Positions 11,332 to 20,819 of a DNA stretch of 64,000 nt are shown here, in pieces. Every line of letters starts with the position of its first letter. Position 1 is the first letter of the stretch. Source of the stretch: Neopestalotiopsis rosae (lineage: Eukaryota; Ascomycota; Sordariomycetes; Amphisphaeriales; Sporocadaceae); contig JALGAS010000003.1 of NCBI GenBank assembly GCA_023078685.1, positions 4,216,001-4,280,000 of the forward strand, written 5' to 3'. The notes under the pieces were generated by a model. It was not told where the DNA came from. It did no database searches and worked only from the letters and a program-made list of their open reading frames with translations. The position numbers were made by a program, and so were the translations under genes.

Positions 11332-12648
11332 AGGCTTTATTAGCCTGCAAAATAAAGCCAGCAGGAGTGTGGTACAGCGCAAACTCTTTTATCTAGAATT
11401 GATTCACAGACGTCTACCTCACGTCGAGTAGCAACTTGAACTGCCGCAGCTTAAAGCTCGAACATTGCTGAAGCAGCTCTCAGATCAGCAAAAGCCCGAT
11501 GTAGCATGGATGATTAAGTGAATTATATTGCGGTTAAGTCTAAAGGTTGGGGCATTCAATTTTCTTCTCTTCCCCCCTTCTATTTGGACTACTGGGAAGG
11601 AGCTCACGGACGGGTTGGAAATGAAGCCAGGCAAATCAAGCCATTCATGGATGTAGAGAGAGATTCTATGGGTTTGATGACTGGGCCACGTGCAGAGGTG
11701 CCCGGCGGTATATAAAGTCTTCTACGTAAATAATATCTACATATTTGCTTCTCGCCAGTCAAAAGGCATGATTTCGTAGCATGTGTAAGATATATGTAAT
11801 ATGTATACCATTGTGAACTAGGGCACTCACTAGCCAGCTGGCGAGACGCCTCAGAGATTGAACCGAGTCGATGCGTGTTTCGATTCTTTGGACGGTCGTG
11901 ACGCAAGGAGATGAGATCAATGGAAACGAGCTACTACTTCTTTCGTGGTGCCAAACATGACATGGATCAACCAAATTTGACACTGACGTCTGTGCGAGAA
12001 ACAGCCGCATCGCCCGCCCGCCCGCCCGCCCAGTCGATTGGCCCAGGGATACATACATAGTACCACTCGTGCCACTCTCCCGACGCACAGGTCGCCGATT
12101 GGATCGTCAAAACACAATGGCAGTAGTAGGTGGTACAGACTATAACCTTATAATGTCTCCACTGTTTTGCCACAGTATTCCCCGGATTCCGTGATCGACC
12201 ATGAAGGGCAAAACATGGCATAGTCATGAAGAACTTCAAGTGCACCCCATGGTAATACTCAAGCACGGACTGATGGTGCAAGAAGCACTGCCTTGTTAGG
12301 ACCGAGCAATGCTTGACCATTCTCTTCAGAAAAAAAGACCAAGCGCTCTTCAGGATATGGTACCAGTGACATGTATCGCATCAGACCATGGAGTGTTCAG
12401 ATCAGTTTGTATAGCACATGTACACGAGGAGTAAACCCTCAAGTGCTGCCATCATCATCCGACTATTTAGAGTAATGCCGTCCCCCCTCCTCTGACTTTG
12501 GAACTTCTCCTTGGAAAGCAAGCAGGTCTCTTCTCTAATCGTCAATCTGATACCGTAATTAACACGACTATTATTCATTGCATCTCCTCTCTCATCTTCC
12601 CTTACTTGTATTGTAATCAACCAGATCAAACATAATACCCTTTTCACA
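11332..12648. other. Intergenic region, SLA1 3' side and secreted-protein promoter
   Basis: About 1.3 kb without a credible gene. It contains an AATAAA at 11351-11356, a TATATAAA at 11709-11716 with no convincing reading frame after it, a CCCG microsatellite at 12011-12031, and CT-rich sequence at about 12580-12600 just before the small secreted-protein gene, which looks like a fungal transcription-start region. Confidence 0.45.
12011..12031. repeat. (GCCC)n microsatellite
   Basis: About five tandem GCCC units between SLA1 and the secreted-protein gene, in moderate-GC surroundings. A simple repeat with no evident function. Confidence 0.85.
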
Positions 12649-13417
12649 ATGCAGTATTCTTTGGTATCCGCCGTGCTGGTCACTCTTCTCGCTGCAGCGA
12701 CAGCAGCACCAGCTGATCCCCTGGCTACACGCATCGGAGTCGTGACCACCAAGGCATCTGAGGGACAGTTGGTACACAAACGGGCCCCCGTCGCAAAGTC
12801 TGATGACGCGTAAGTCCTCGTGACGAAGCCTTTGCCCGCTGGCTCCTCTTCCTCCTCCTCCTTCTCCTTCTTCTTGACCCTTTCCCCTCCGTCTCCGAGC
12901 CAGCTCAGGACTAACCTTTCAGCAGCGCAGCCAATCCTCTAGACTCCATCCTCGGTGCCGCTGGTGGTGCTGGCGGAGCGTAAGTCAAACCGGAAATATA
13001 TAAACCACTCGGTCAATGCTAAATAGTAACCAGTGCTGGAGGACTCAGCGGACTGCTCGGCGGAGCGACGGGAGCCAAAGGAGCGTAAGTTATACTTTTC
13101 AAGCAGCTGCATGAAAACTCCCATCCAAGAGAGAACCCATCATGTGCTGACCTATATCTTCACACAGTGGCGGCGCTGCCGGAGCAGGAGGCCTTGATCA
13201 GCTCCTAGGTGGGTTGACCGGTGCTGCCGGAGGTGCCGGAGCCGCAGGTGGTGCCGGTGGTGCTGCCGGTCAAGTTGGCCAGCTCCTCGGTGGCCTGGCC
13301 AGAAGGAATGCTACTGCTAAAGCACCCACGAAGGCACCCGCCAAGACACAGCCGGCAGACGAGGATGAAGAAGACGAAGAGGAGGAGGAAGAGGATGAAG
13401 AGGAAGACGAAGAGTAG
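12649..13417 (+). CDS. Small secreted Gly/Ala-rich protein with acidic tail (unrecognised)
   Basis: Unrecognised family. Four exons: 12649-12809, 12923-12979, 13034-13084 and 13168-13417, 172 aa. Residues 1-20 (MQYSLVSAVLVTLLAAATAA) look like a signal peptide. KR at 44-45 is a plausible kexin site, and RR at 135-136 may be a second. Between them lie repeats of the type LLGG/GAAGGAGGA. The C-terminus is Lys/Pro/Ala-rich and then almost purely Asp/Glu (about 152-172). All three introns (113, 54 and 83 nt) are phase 2, interrupt an Ala codon and begin GC^GTAAGT, so exons 2 and 3 are symmetrical cassettes of 57 and 51 nt. The first acceptor is a CAGCAG tandem, so one residue could be skipped. Secretion is inferred. 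A structural wall protein, effector or peptide precursor are all possible. Confidence 0.72.
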
Positions 13418-13909
13418 TATGAACCCGGGTATTATCGACATATAAACAACAAGAATCACGACCTGTATAAGTGGTCAGGTGGGCCGTCATTTCCACTGTC
13501 ATGCAAAACAGTAGGCAGACTCTTTCCTTCGTCAATTAGCATATTTACCAAATGCTATGATTGGTTATTTTAGAAAGGACTCTGGTAGTATATTGCTCCT
13601 GTAGATTTCAAATCTGATTTTTATCCTCTCTTGACAGGTCAATCATGCGACTGAGTCGACGACGATGCGCCTGACTGGCTTGGTTGGCAGCTAGAATAGC
13701 AGAGCCTTATGAAGACGCTCGATGTCCGTCCTGATTCGTGACATGAAGCTACTGGATACTCCAGACTGTGGAAAGACATCTGCTAGGTACACATGAATTC
13801 TCGGCATCATGGCATGATTGTAGTTTGCGAAGCAGAGCAGGAGTCTTGACTTGGTGTTTATTTTATCTTTGACCCTATGTCTTTCTCTCTATGTTGACTT
13901 CATTATCCT
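13418..13909. terminator. Convergent 3' intergenic region, secreted protein / TLC gene
   Basis: About 490 bp between two convergent genes; no coding sequence seen. On the minus strand an AATAAA-type hexamer (TTTATT at 13857-13862) lies about 50 nt beyond the TLC-gene stop codon, consistent with its 3' end. Confidence 0.4.
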
Positions 13910-15041
13910 TCAAATTCCAGGCGGCGGCTGATCGCCGTCTTCTCCGTCCAAGATGGTGCCCCGGCGAGGACGCAATTTGAGTTCCGTCTGCCCCTCAGTG
14001 GCGGTTGTAGTGGCCTTGCCATCCATACCTGGCTTTTCCTTTGTCGTCTCGTCCTGCTGCGAACCATCGAACCTCTTCTGCACGGCTTGGATCATCTTGA
14101 CAAACCAGTAAAAGTTGAGGGAGTTGAGAGTCAGATTCGCCCCCAGGTATATGGCGCCCAGCCAGACGGGAACGCTGCTCGACTCGGTGACAAATCTCAT
14201 GGTCGATTCGTATTGAGTGGGCACCGTCAGGTTCTGGGCCACATCCGAGGTCAAGGGAATGTATGAAGGCGAGGTCTGCATGGCGCTCCAGATATCGTTG
14301 AAAACCCGGTAAGAGTTGTAGGTACCCCAGACCAGGCGGCAGGAGAAAAAGGTGGCAATCAGAGCGAGACCATTGTACAACTGAATCTTGGAACCAGTCA
14401 GGTTCAGCTTGTCGCAGAACCAGTGGATGTTAAGAAACGGAGACGACAGCTCCCAGAGGATAAAGGTTGTGCTATAGTAGTTGACAAAGGGTCGCTATTT
14501 TGAGCACGCAGGTCAGTTGCTGAGCGTGTAGAGGTAGGGGAGATGCAGGTAAGCTTACGAAACCAAAGGAGTAGACCAGCAGGGCACTGACGGCGTGAGC
14601 GAGCATGCCGAGACCAAAAATGTGCATATTGGTAACCGTGATGAGGAGATCCCACAGGAAGTAACCGGCAGCGAGGGCCTGGATCATGGCAATAGCACCA
14701 GTGTAGCCATAGACACGCTCTTGAGCGTCCATGTTCCAGCGCTCATCGTCGGTGAATATAACCCACAGAGCCAGGGCATTGATGCTGGTGCTCTGAACAA
14801 AGGAGACGACGTGGACGTCCCAGTTGAGCTTCTTGTTCTTTGACAGGGCCTTGTACTGGACTGGAAAGACGCAGTTGCTGACTATAGGGGCGACGACCAC
14901 ATGGATGAAGTGGTAGAATGCTGCTATTATGAGGACCTCATGGATGTGCAGCGGCAAAGTCGGCAGAGAAAGCCAGTCGGCCCATGGCTGAACAGCCTTT
15001 GAAAGGGCGGGTATCGGGGCGATGGGGAACGGGTCCTTCAT
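13910..15041 (-). CDS. TLC-domain (TRAM/LAG1/CLN8) membrane protein
   Basis: Multi-pass membrane protein of the TLC superfamily, closest in style to fungal homologues of TLCD4/TMEM56 rather than to ceramide synthases. Two exons, 14559-15041 and 13910-14494, with a 64-nt phase-0 intron (GTAAGC...AATAG); 355 aa. About six to seven hydrophobic segments run from about residue 35 to 290. FTDDERWNMD (near 117) and RPFVNYYSTTFILWELSSPF across the splice junction resemble conserved TLC blocks. I see no Lag1-type HHxxD motif, so ceramide synthase activity is unlikely. The C-terminal 60 residues are hydrophilic, with an RPRRG basic patch. The family is suggested to act in membrane lipid handling, but the biochemical role is not known from sequence. 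The start is the first ATG of the open frame. It is convergent with the secreted-protein gene. Confidence 0.85.
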
Positions 15042-17198
15042 ATTTTCTTCCCGTTGCTTGTCTTCCCGAAGACAAGTATTATGTCAGGGCCTTTATCGAA
15101 TCGTAATTTGTCTCGGGTGGTTATCGTAGCAGTGAGAAAAGCGAGGGAGCGCAGAATCGGACCGGAATGAATGCAAGCAGTTCGACTATGTACGTCAGGG
15201 TTGGTCGAGGGGGGCGTCTCTCGTGGCGTTATATACTGATAATGAGAGAAGAGACCTGGGGCTTCTCTACTATGGGGCAGGTAGCGAGGTGGATCAGCTG
15301 AGCTAGCTGCCTGGCAAAGTGAGTGCCGAGTTGTCCAGGTCGTGCGTGACCGACTGTGTTGGCTGATGGGTAATAAGATGTGGGTTCGCGAGCAAACCGA
15401 GAAAGCAGGAGAGCGCCAGCCGGGTGTCGTTCGTCAGTCAGGTGGAAAAATCAAGATAGACGAGCGAGGGTTAAGGTAAGAGCCGCAAAGTCAATATTAT
15501 CATCCCATGCAAGTCCGAGGAGGGACTGGACGGAAAGGCGGTAGGGAGTACAGTCCCCTAACTAGAGCTCAGAGCTAGATGCTACTTTTTTGCGCTGGTC
15601 AGACTGCACAGACTGACTGAGCCCTTTAGATAATGTACCTGATAGGTCAGGGTCAGGCAGGCAGAGTTGGTGTAAGTGAAGACCTCGAGAGTCTCAAAAC
15701 ACTGCCAGAAGAGGAGAGGCTGGCAACGATGACAAAGTCAGGTTGTCGGTGGGTTCAAATGGCACATGCTCTTTTCTCTCGACTGACATGTCTGCTGCTA
15801 TATATCTACTCTCTTTTGTATATAGATTTTTGGATGGGAAAATGCCATGAACTGCAGGGCCGTTTTCAGACAAGAAGCCGAATTTGTTGGGGCGGACCGA
15901 TGGTTGCTTGTGACCCTGTTCGCTCCTCTAGCTAGGGTAGCTATTGGGTGGTAGCCAAGGTAGATATAGTGGGTGGGGAGGGCACATGGCGAGGGTCACG
16001 TCAGGGTCGTATTGTCTTCTTTACTATGTACACATTGCTGTAGGTTAGTAGGTTCAGGGGTCGACTGTCTGGTAGACGAGTAGAGCGCCTCGCGTGCCTT
16101 CAAGAAGTGCGTCTTGACCTACATTTCATGGGCAGATAAACGACGATGTGTGCTTAATGTTGTAAGCTTGGCAGGTGCACATGCATCACATTCGACCAAG
16201 GGGGAGGCTCTCTGTATATAACTTCAAGTCTCTCGCTGCAAGCTGACATCTGAAACTTTCGCAAAACATAAAAGACGGACGACCCAATGGTCGATCATCA
16301 ACTGGAGAAGGTGATGGATAATATTGGTCGGCATCGATGCCGACTTATGCGCAGGGGATTTTCCCAGTTTGAGCAGTCCTACTTTTGATGGTTTACGCAT
16401 CGAATTGTATCTCAGCGGGGCACTACACAGTAGATCTCAACTGCAAGCCGTTCCAGGTCGGTAGCCTGGGGGGCGTAGGGGCGTAGGGGCGTACTGGCCC
16501 CGCATTGTAGCTGTCAGGGACCACCTGGGCACATGCACGTCGGGCAGAGGCTGGCGTGCCGCGTAGGTACGAAGCCCAGTGAGTGGGTGACCTATGTTGG
16601 CACGTACCGACAGACCTGACCCTGCTTACCGTATGTGACACATGCACCTTTTCGATTGATACACACGTTACTGTACCTATCACGGTACGCGCATCAACGG
16701 ACAGCTTGAGGTTATGCACGACGACACGTACAACCCGAATTGAACAGAGCCTCATGTTCGCATACTGTTCTCACTAGGCAAGAAAACGTTTGGGGATACG
16801 TTTGGTTGCAGAGGAAACAATACGTGGTGGCTAGTAGAGCTTGACAAGCCACCACCTGGGCAGTCTGCGCAGTGGATCGATCGGGCTGGGACTCGGGAGA
16901 CATTTGGGTGCGCTGCGTTAGTCAGTCACCATCACAACCGCAAAGCAGACCGCGCATGACATGTCAAGTGTCCGGTCTGTACTTTGTTGATGCTTAGCCG
17001 CCGATCGGGAAGTCTGAAGTGTCTGAGCATATTCGACTACATCCCGGACGACGGACAAACGCCCCGTTCACTTGCGTGGTCCCTGGTGACCTTGCCCATA
17101 TCCGAGGCCCATCTGTCCGTCAAAGCACTCCGGCCAGGGTCTCGATACGACTACAACCAGTAGTTGAGGGAGAACGGAAGGGACTGGAGGAAGACGAG
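15042..17198. other. Divergent intergenic region, TLC gene / COG8
   Basis: About 2.15 kb carrying the TLC-gene promoter (minus) and the COG8 promoter (plus). The open frame that continues into COG8 from the left lacks an ATG before 17199 and is treated as leader. A TGTATATAAC element at about 16213-16222 precedes a 33-codon ATG frame at 16287-16388, which I do not call as a gene. A short GGGGCGTA tandem lies near 16470-16495. Nothing else recognised. Confidence 0.4.
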
Positions 17199-18542
17199 AT
17201 GGCTGCAGATCTGCTTCACGAACTTCTCACGTCGACGCCGTCGTCGACTGGGGACCGCCACGACGTCAAAGTTGAGCGAGCTGATCCGGTCGCCCTTGAA
17301 TATCTCGCCAACTTGGCGTCGCTGCCGCTTTCCTCCATCGAAACTACGGAACAGCAGTCGTTGGCACAGACGTCACATTCGCTGCTTCTGTCCTTGCAGG
17401 CACTCTCCAAAAGATCTCACAAGTCCATCATCGAGTCCGCCTCCAACCATGCCAAGCTCAAGACCGCCTTGCCGGCCTTGGCCAGCTCTACCCGGGACCT
17501 AAAGACTGCCATTCCAAAGCTGGACAATGAGGCAGTACATTTCTCCACTACATACCACAAGTCGGGGGAGAATGAATTGCTCAATGCCAGGAAGAAGGCT
17601 CTGTTACTGTCTCGGAATGCAGAGCGGCTCATTGACGTGCTCGACCTGCCCACGCTCCTGTCGTCTGCCATTACCTCAGGCTCTTCGGCAGCAGCAGCCA
17701 ACTATGCATCAGCATTGGACCTCAACGGTCATATTCGGCGGTTACACTCACTATATCCAGAATCACAACTTGTCGACTCGGTGTCTTCTCAGGCTGAAGA
17801 GGCCATGCAGGCCATGGCCATCAACTTGATTTCTACCCTTCGCACTCCCAGCTTGAAGCTGGCCTCGGCCCTTAGGACGATCAGTTGGCTGCGGAGGGTA
17901 GTCCCAGACCTGGATCCCAATGGCTCTGCAGGAAACGGCGGGGGTCTCGGTGCCCTCTTTCTCGTTTGCCGGCTGTCGACGCTCATGAATATGCTAGGTG
18001 CGCTCGAACCCCTTCGAGAATTGGCCGATCAAGAGCGAGTAAGACAGCAGCAACAGCACGGCACGGCAGGGGGCTCGTGGTCAGGAGGACAACAGACGGA
18101 GAGATACCTCAAGCGATACATTGAAATCTTCCGGGAGCAGAGTTTCGCCATTGTTTCCATGTACAAGAGTATCTTTCCAGATTCGGGAGACCAGGGCAAG
18201 AACTCGGCGCAAGACGACCCATTGCAGCCAGTACCTTCAGCCCTTTCGACCTTCCCGCTTCATCTTGTGGAGATGCTCATGGAGACTTTGCGCATGTATT
18301 TACCAAACATTAAAGATCAGGCTTCACGAGAGAGTTTGTTGACGCAAGTGCTATACTGTGCTGGTAGCTTGGGTCGCCTAAGCGGCGATTTTGGTGTCCT
18401 TCTAGCCAGTCTTGATATTGGTGAGGGTGCCGAGGATGAATGGGTGGAAGTGGTCAAGCGTCACCGAGTCATGGCTGGCCGTCTAGAGTCCATTGTAGGA
18501 CACAAGGAGAGACGCCCATCACAAGTATCGACCAAGGTTTAA
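17199..18542 (+). CDS. COG8: Conserved oligomeric Golgi complex subunit 8 (Dor1 family)
   Basis: Lobe-B subunit of the COG tethering complex, which directs retrograde vesicles within the Golgi and so maintains glycosyltransferases. Single exon, 447 aa. The conserved Dor1 features are in order: an N-terminal heptad region (SLAQTSHSLLLSLQALSKRS near 55), LLSRNAERLIDVLDLPTLLS near 135, NYASALDLNGHIRRLHSLYP near 165, and LISTLRTPSLKLASALRTIS near 205, ending with helices around MLMETLRMYLPNIKDQASRE. The open frame extends 180 nt further upstream but has no ATG there, so 17199 is the first possible methionine. An intron-joined upstream exon cannot be excluded. The length is at the short end for the family. 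An AATAAA lies at 18735-18740. Confidence 0.88.
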   Translation: MAADLLHELLTSTPSSTGDRHDVKVERADPVALEYLANLASLPLSSIETTEQQSLAQTSHSLLLSLQALSKRSHKSIIESASNHAKLKTALPALASSTRDLKTAIPKLDNEAVHFSTTYHKSGENELLNARKKALLLSRNAERLIDVLDLPTLLSSAITSGSSAAAANYASALDLNGHIRRLHSLYPESQLVDSVSSQAEEAMQAMAINLISTLRTPSLKLASALRTISWLRRVVPDLDPNGSAGNGGGLGALFLVCRLSTLMNMLGALEPLRELADQERVRQQQQHGTAGGSWSGGQQTERYLKRYIEIFREQSFAIVSMYKSIFPDSGDQGKNSAQDDPLQPVPSALSTFPLHLVEMLMETLRMYLPNIKDQASRESLLTQVLYCAGSLGRLSGDFGVLLASLDIGEGAEDEWVEVVKRHRVMAGRLESIVGHKERRPSQVSTKV

Positions 18543-19395
18543 TACGACGAAAGGAAGTCATAACAGGGAAAAATGCAGCGTACAAAGATGTCAAAAGATC
18601 TAATTTACAAGAATTCAGTCCCATATTCAAGTTGGGGCTCCACGTGTATAATCGGCGGAACCTGTCCAGGAACTATTTCAAAGCTACATGCCGTTACACA
18701 GACTCAGACCTCACACCTATAAACCTTTGAGGGTAATAAATTTTGAGTCAACCAACATTGTGACAAAGCCGTCACATGTCGCTCCGGCCAATGGCTGTGA
18801 GTGAGTAATAATGGTACTCGCTTATTGTATATTGACCCTCTTCGATATCCGGCGATTCCGGTGACATCATGCGCCGCTCGGGGCGATCCGGCGGTTGGAG
18901 TTCCACTTAAATTCTTCGGAGGGCTGAAAGGGAAGGAAAAAAACAAGTAAGCTCAGAGTCATTCAAATCTGCCGCGGCCGGGCGACGCGATTACTATACG
19001 CTAGGTACACAGCTAAAGTGGTCAAGAGGAACCTCTACTTTTCTTCTCTTCTTCCGCCATTGTATTAGTGAACTGCTGTACTACTATTTTCCCTACTTCT
19101 CCCCATTCTTTTGTATCCAGAGCTAGGAGCCTGTTTGACTTGACATTTACATACCCATTCCTCAGTTCTCTTTCCTTTCCGACAAGAAGAAGAATAAGAA
19201 GCAGAGACACGAAAGGGCAAGGAAACCACCTTGAATTTCTGTACAAGGACAACAGCAAACACCATCGCCACATGGCCAGATAAAAGCAAGCCCTTGTCTG
19301 CTTCGGCAGGGTGTTACCCAAAGTGCAACGCCCCCGGTCTCGGCTCTCTCTAGGCCATACATACCCATAGACTCTTCAAATTTTACGAAAAAAAC
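18543..19395. other. Intergenic region, COG8 to HEM25
   Basis: About 850 bp between two plus-strand genes. It holds the COG8 3' region (AATAAA at 18735-18740) and the HEM25 promoter. The short frames seen on both strands show no domain, signal peptide or codon pattern worth calling. Confidence 0.4.
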
Positions 19396-20442
19396 ATGTC
19401 GCAAAGTAGCAATGCGTCTTCTTCCAGTCAGGCCAAGCACACCCACTGACTGAAAGCCTCGAACATGGCATACTGACGACCGTCACAAGAGTCCTTCCAC
19501 TTCGTAGCCGGACTGTGCTCCGGCACCCTGGGCGCCGTCCTCCTCCAGCCCATCGACCTGCTCAAGACGCGCGTGCAGCAGTCGGGCTCGCAGTCGATAC
19601 GCACCACCATTCGCGAGATCGCCAGTTCGCCCAATGCCGTCGCCGCCTTTTGGCGCGGCACCGTGCCCTCGACCCTGCGCACCGGCTTTGGCTCCGCCGT
19701 CTACTTTACGACCCTGAGCACCATCCGCCAGCATGCGACGCCCCTCGCCCTCGCCGCTTCTTCCTCGTCGTCGACTAGTCGATACTCGTCGTCCTCGTCC
19801 CTCCCGAAGCTCTCCAACACGGCCAATCTGCTCTCGGGCGCCTTTGCCCGCGCCTTTGCCGGTTTCTTGCTCATGCCCTTGACCATCCTCAAGGTCCGCT
19901 ACGAGTCCAACCTGTACTCTTACACGTCGCTGGCCGGCGCCGCGCGCGACATATACCAAAAGGAGAGGGTGCGCGGCTTCTTTGCCGGCTACGGCGCCAC
20001 CGCGGTTCGCGATGCGCCCCACGCCGGGCTCTACGTCCTCTTCTACGAGCAGTTCAAGAAGCGGCTGAGCAAGATCTACGGGAGGAGCAACAAGGGCGCC
20101 GTGGGGGACGCGACGTCGTCGTCATCGTCCAGCATGACTTCATCCCTGGCGGCCACGATCAACTTTAGCTCGGGGGCCATGGCGAGCGCCACGTGCTCCT
20201 TTATCACCAACCCCTTTGACGCCGTCAAGACACGAATCCAATTGCAGCCGCACGAGTACAGAAATACTCTCCAGGCCATGGGCAAGATGATTAGAGAGGA
20301 GGGCGTGCGGGCACTCTATGACGGGCTGGCACTGCGGCTCACGCGAAAGGCCATTAGTTCGGCGCTGGCCTGGATGTTGTACGAAGAGATTATTCGAAGA
20401 GCAGAGACTACATTGAGCCGCAGTGTAAGCGGTCAGGTATAA
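19396..20442 (+). CDS. HEM25: Mitochondrial glycine transporter (SLC25A38/Hem25)
   Basis: Inner-membrane carrier that imports glycine for the first step of haem synthesis. The three carrier repeats are intact with signatures [24 protein letters not shown] and [13 protein letters not shown]. The unusual second signature, with Thr in place of Asp/Glu, fits the SLC25A38 subgroup. The best model has a short first exon, 19396-19426 ([10 protein letters not shown]), a 63-nt phase-1 intron at 19427-19489 with a weak donor GTCAGG and a good TACTGAC branch site, then 19490-20442; 328 aa. A Ser-rich insert follows the second helix. The carrier identity is secure. The first exon is less so, because no strong GTAAGT-type donor is available before the in-frame stop near 19447. 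It is convergent with the DUF8035-like gene across a poly-C tract. Confidence 0.9.
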
Positions 20443-20819
20443 AACGTAATTTTGTATCATCATTGCCCCCCCCCCCCCCCCCCCCCCCCCCCCGGCGTCC
20501 TCACTCATCGCCCTCTCGAGAGACGAGAAGAAAGAGAAGAAAAAACGACCACAAATATTCCGAGAAAACAGAGGCAACGCAAAAACCAAATGCTTAGCTA
20601 GCTGAAACAAATCTCATCTCAAAAATAACCCAATGATCCATCCAGAACCAAGAACAGAAAGTCTTTCTGTGTATATCTCTCCAACCTTGCTCATGTTCGA
20701 AGATGTATGGTCGCATATGCTATTTGGGCATATGCAAAAAAACGTAATGTGAAGTAAATCAACAGCGGGAAAAAAAGGACAATATTCTCTCAAGAGAACA
20801 AGCTCCCATTGTGTTTGGT
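20443..20819. terminator. Convergent 3' intergenic region with poly-C tract
   Basis: 377 bp between the stop codons of HEM25 (plus) and the DUF8035-like gene (minus). It contains the 28-nt C run at 20466-20493, only 24 nt after the HEM25 stop and therefore probably within its 3' UTR. No coding sequence. Confidence 0.5.
20466..20493. repeat. Homopolymer tract of 28 C
   Basis: An uninterrupted run of 28 cytosines, flanked by CATTG and GGCGTCC. Its true length may be uncertain in any assembly. It is G-rich on the minus strand and could form a quadruplex or i-motif. Confidence 0.9.

Noticed and set aside
4909..15041. A lipid gene cluster (ceramidase plus TLC-domain protein)
   Set aside because: The two genes are 8 kb apart with SLA1 and the secreted-protein gene between them, and the TLC protein lacks the ceramide-synthase motif.
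17019..17198. N-terminal extension of COG8
   Set aside because: The frame is open but begins at GTG and has no ATG; the first methionine is at 17199.
20140..20610. 156-aa minus-strand frame with a poly-Gly run
   Set aside because: Created by the poly-C tract and by antisense reading of HEM25.
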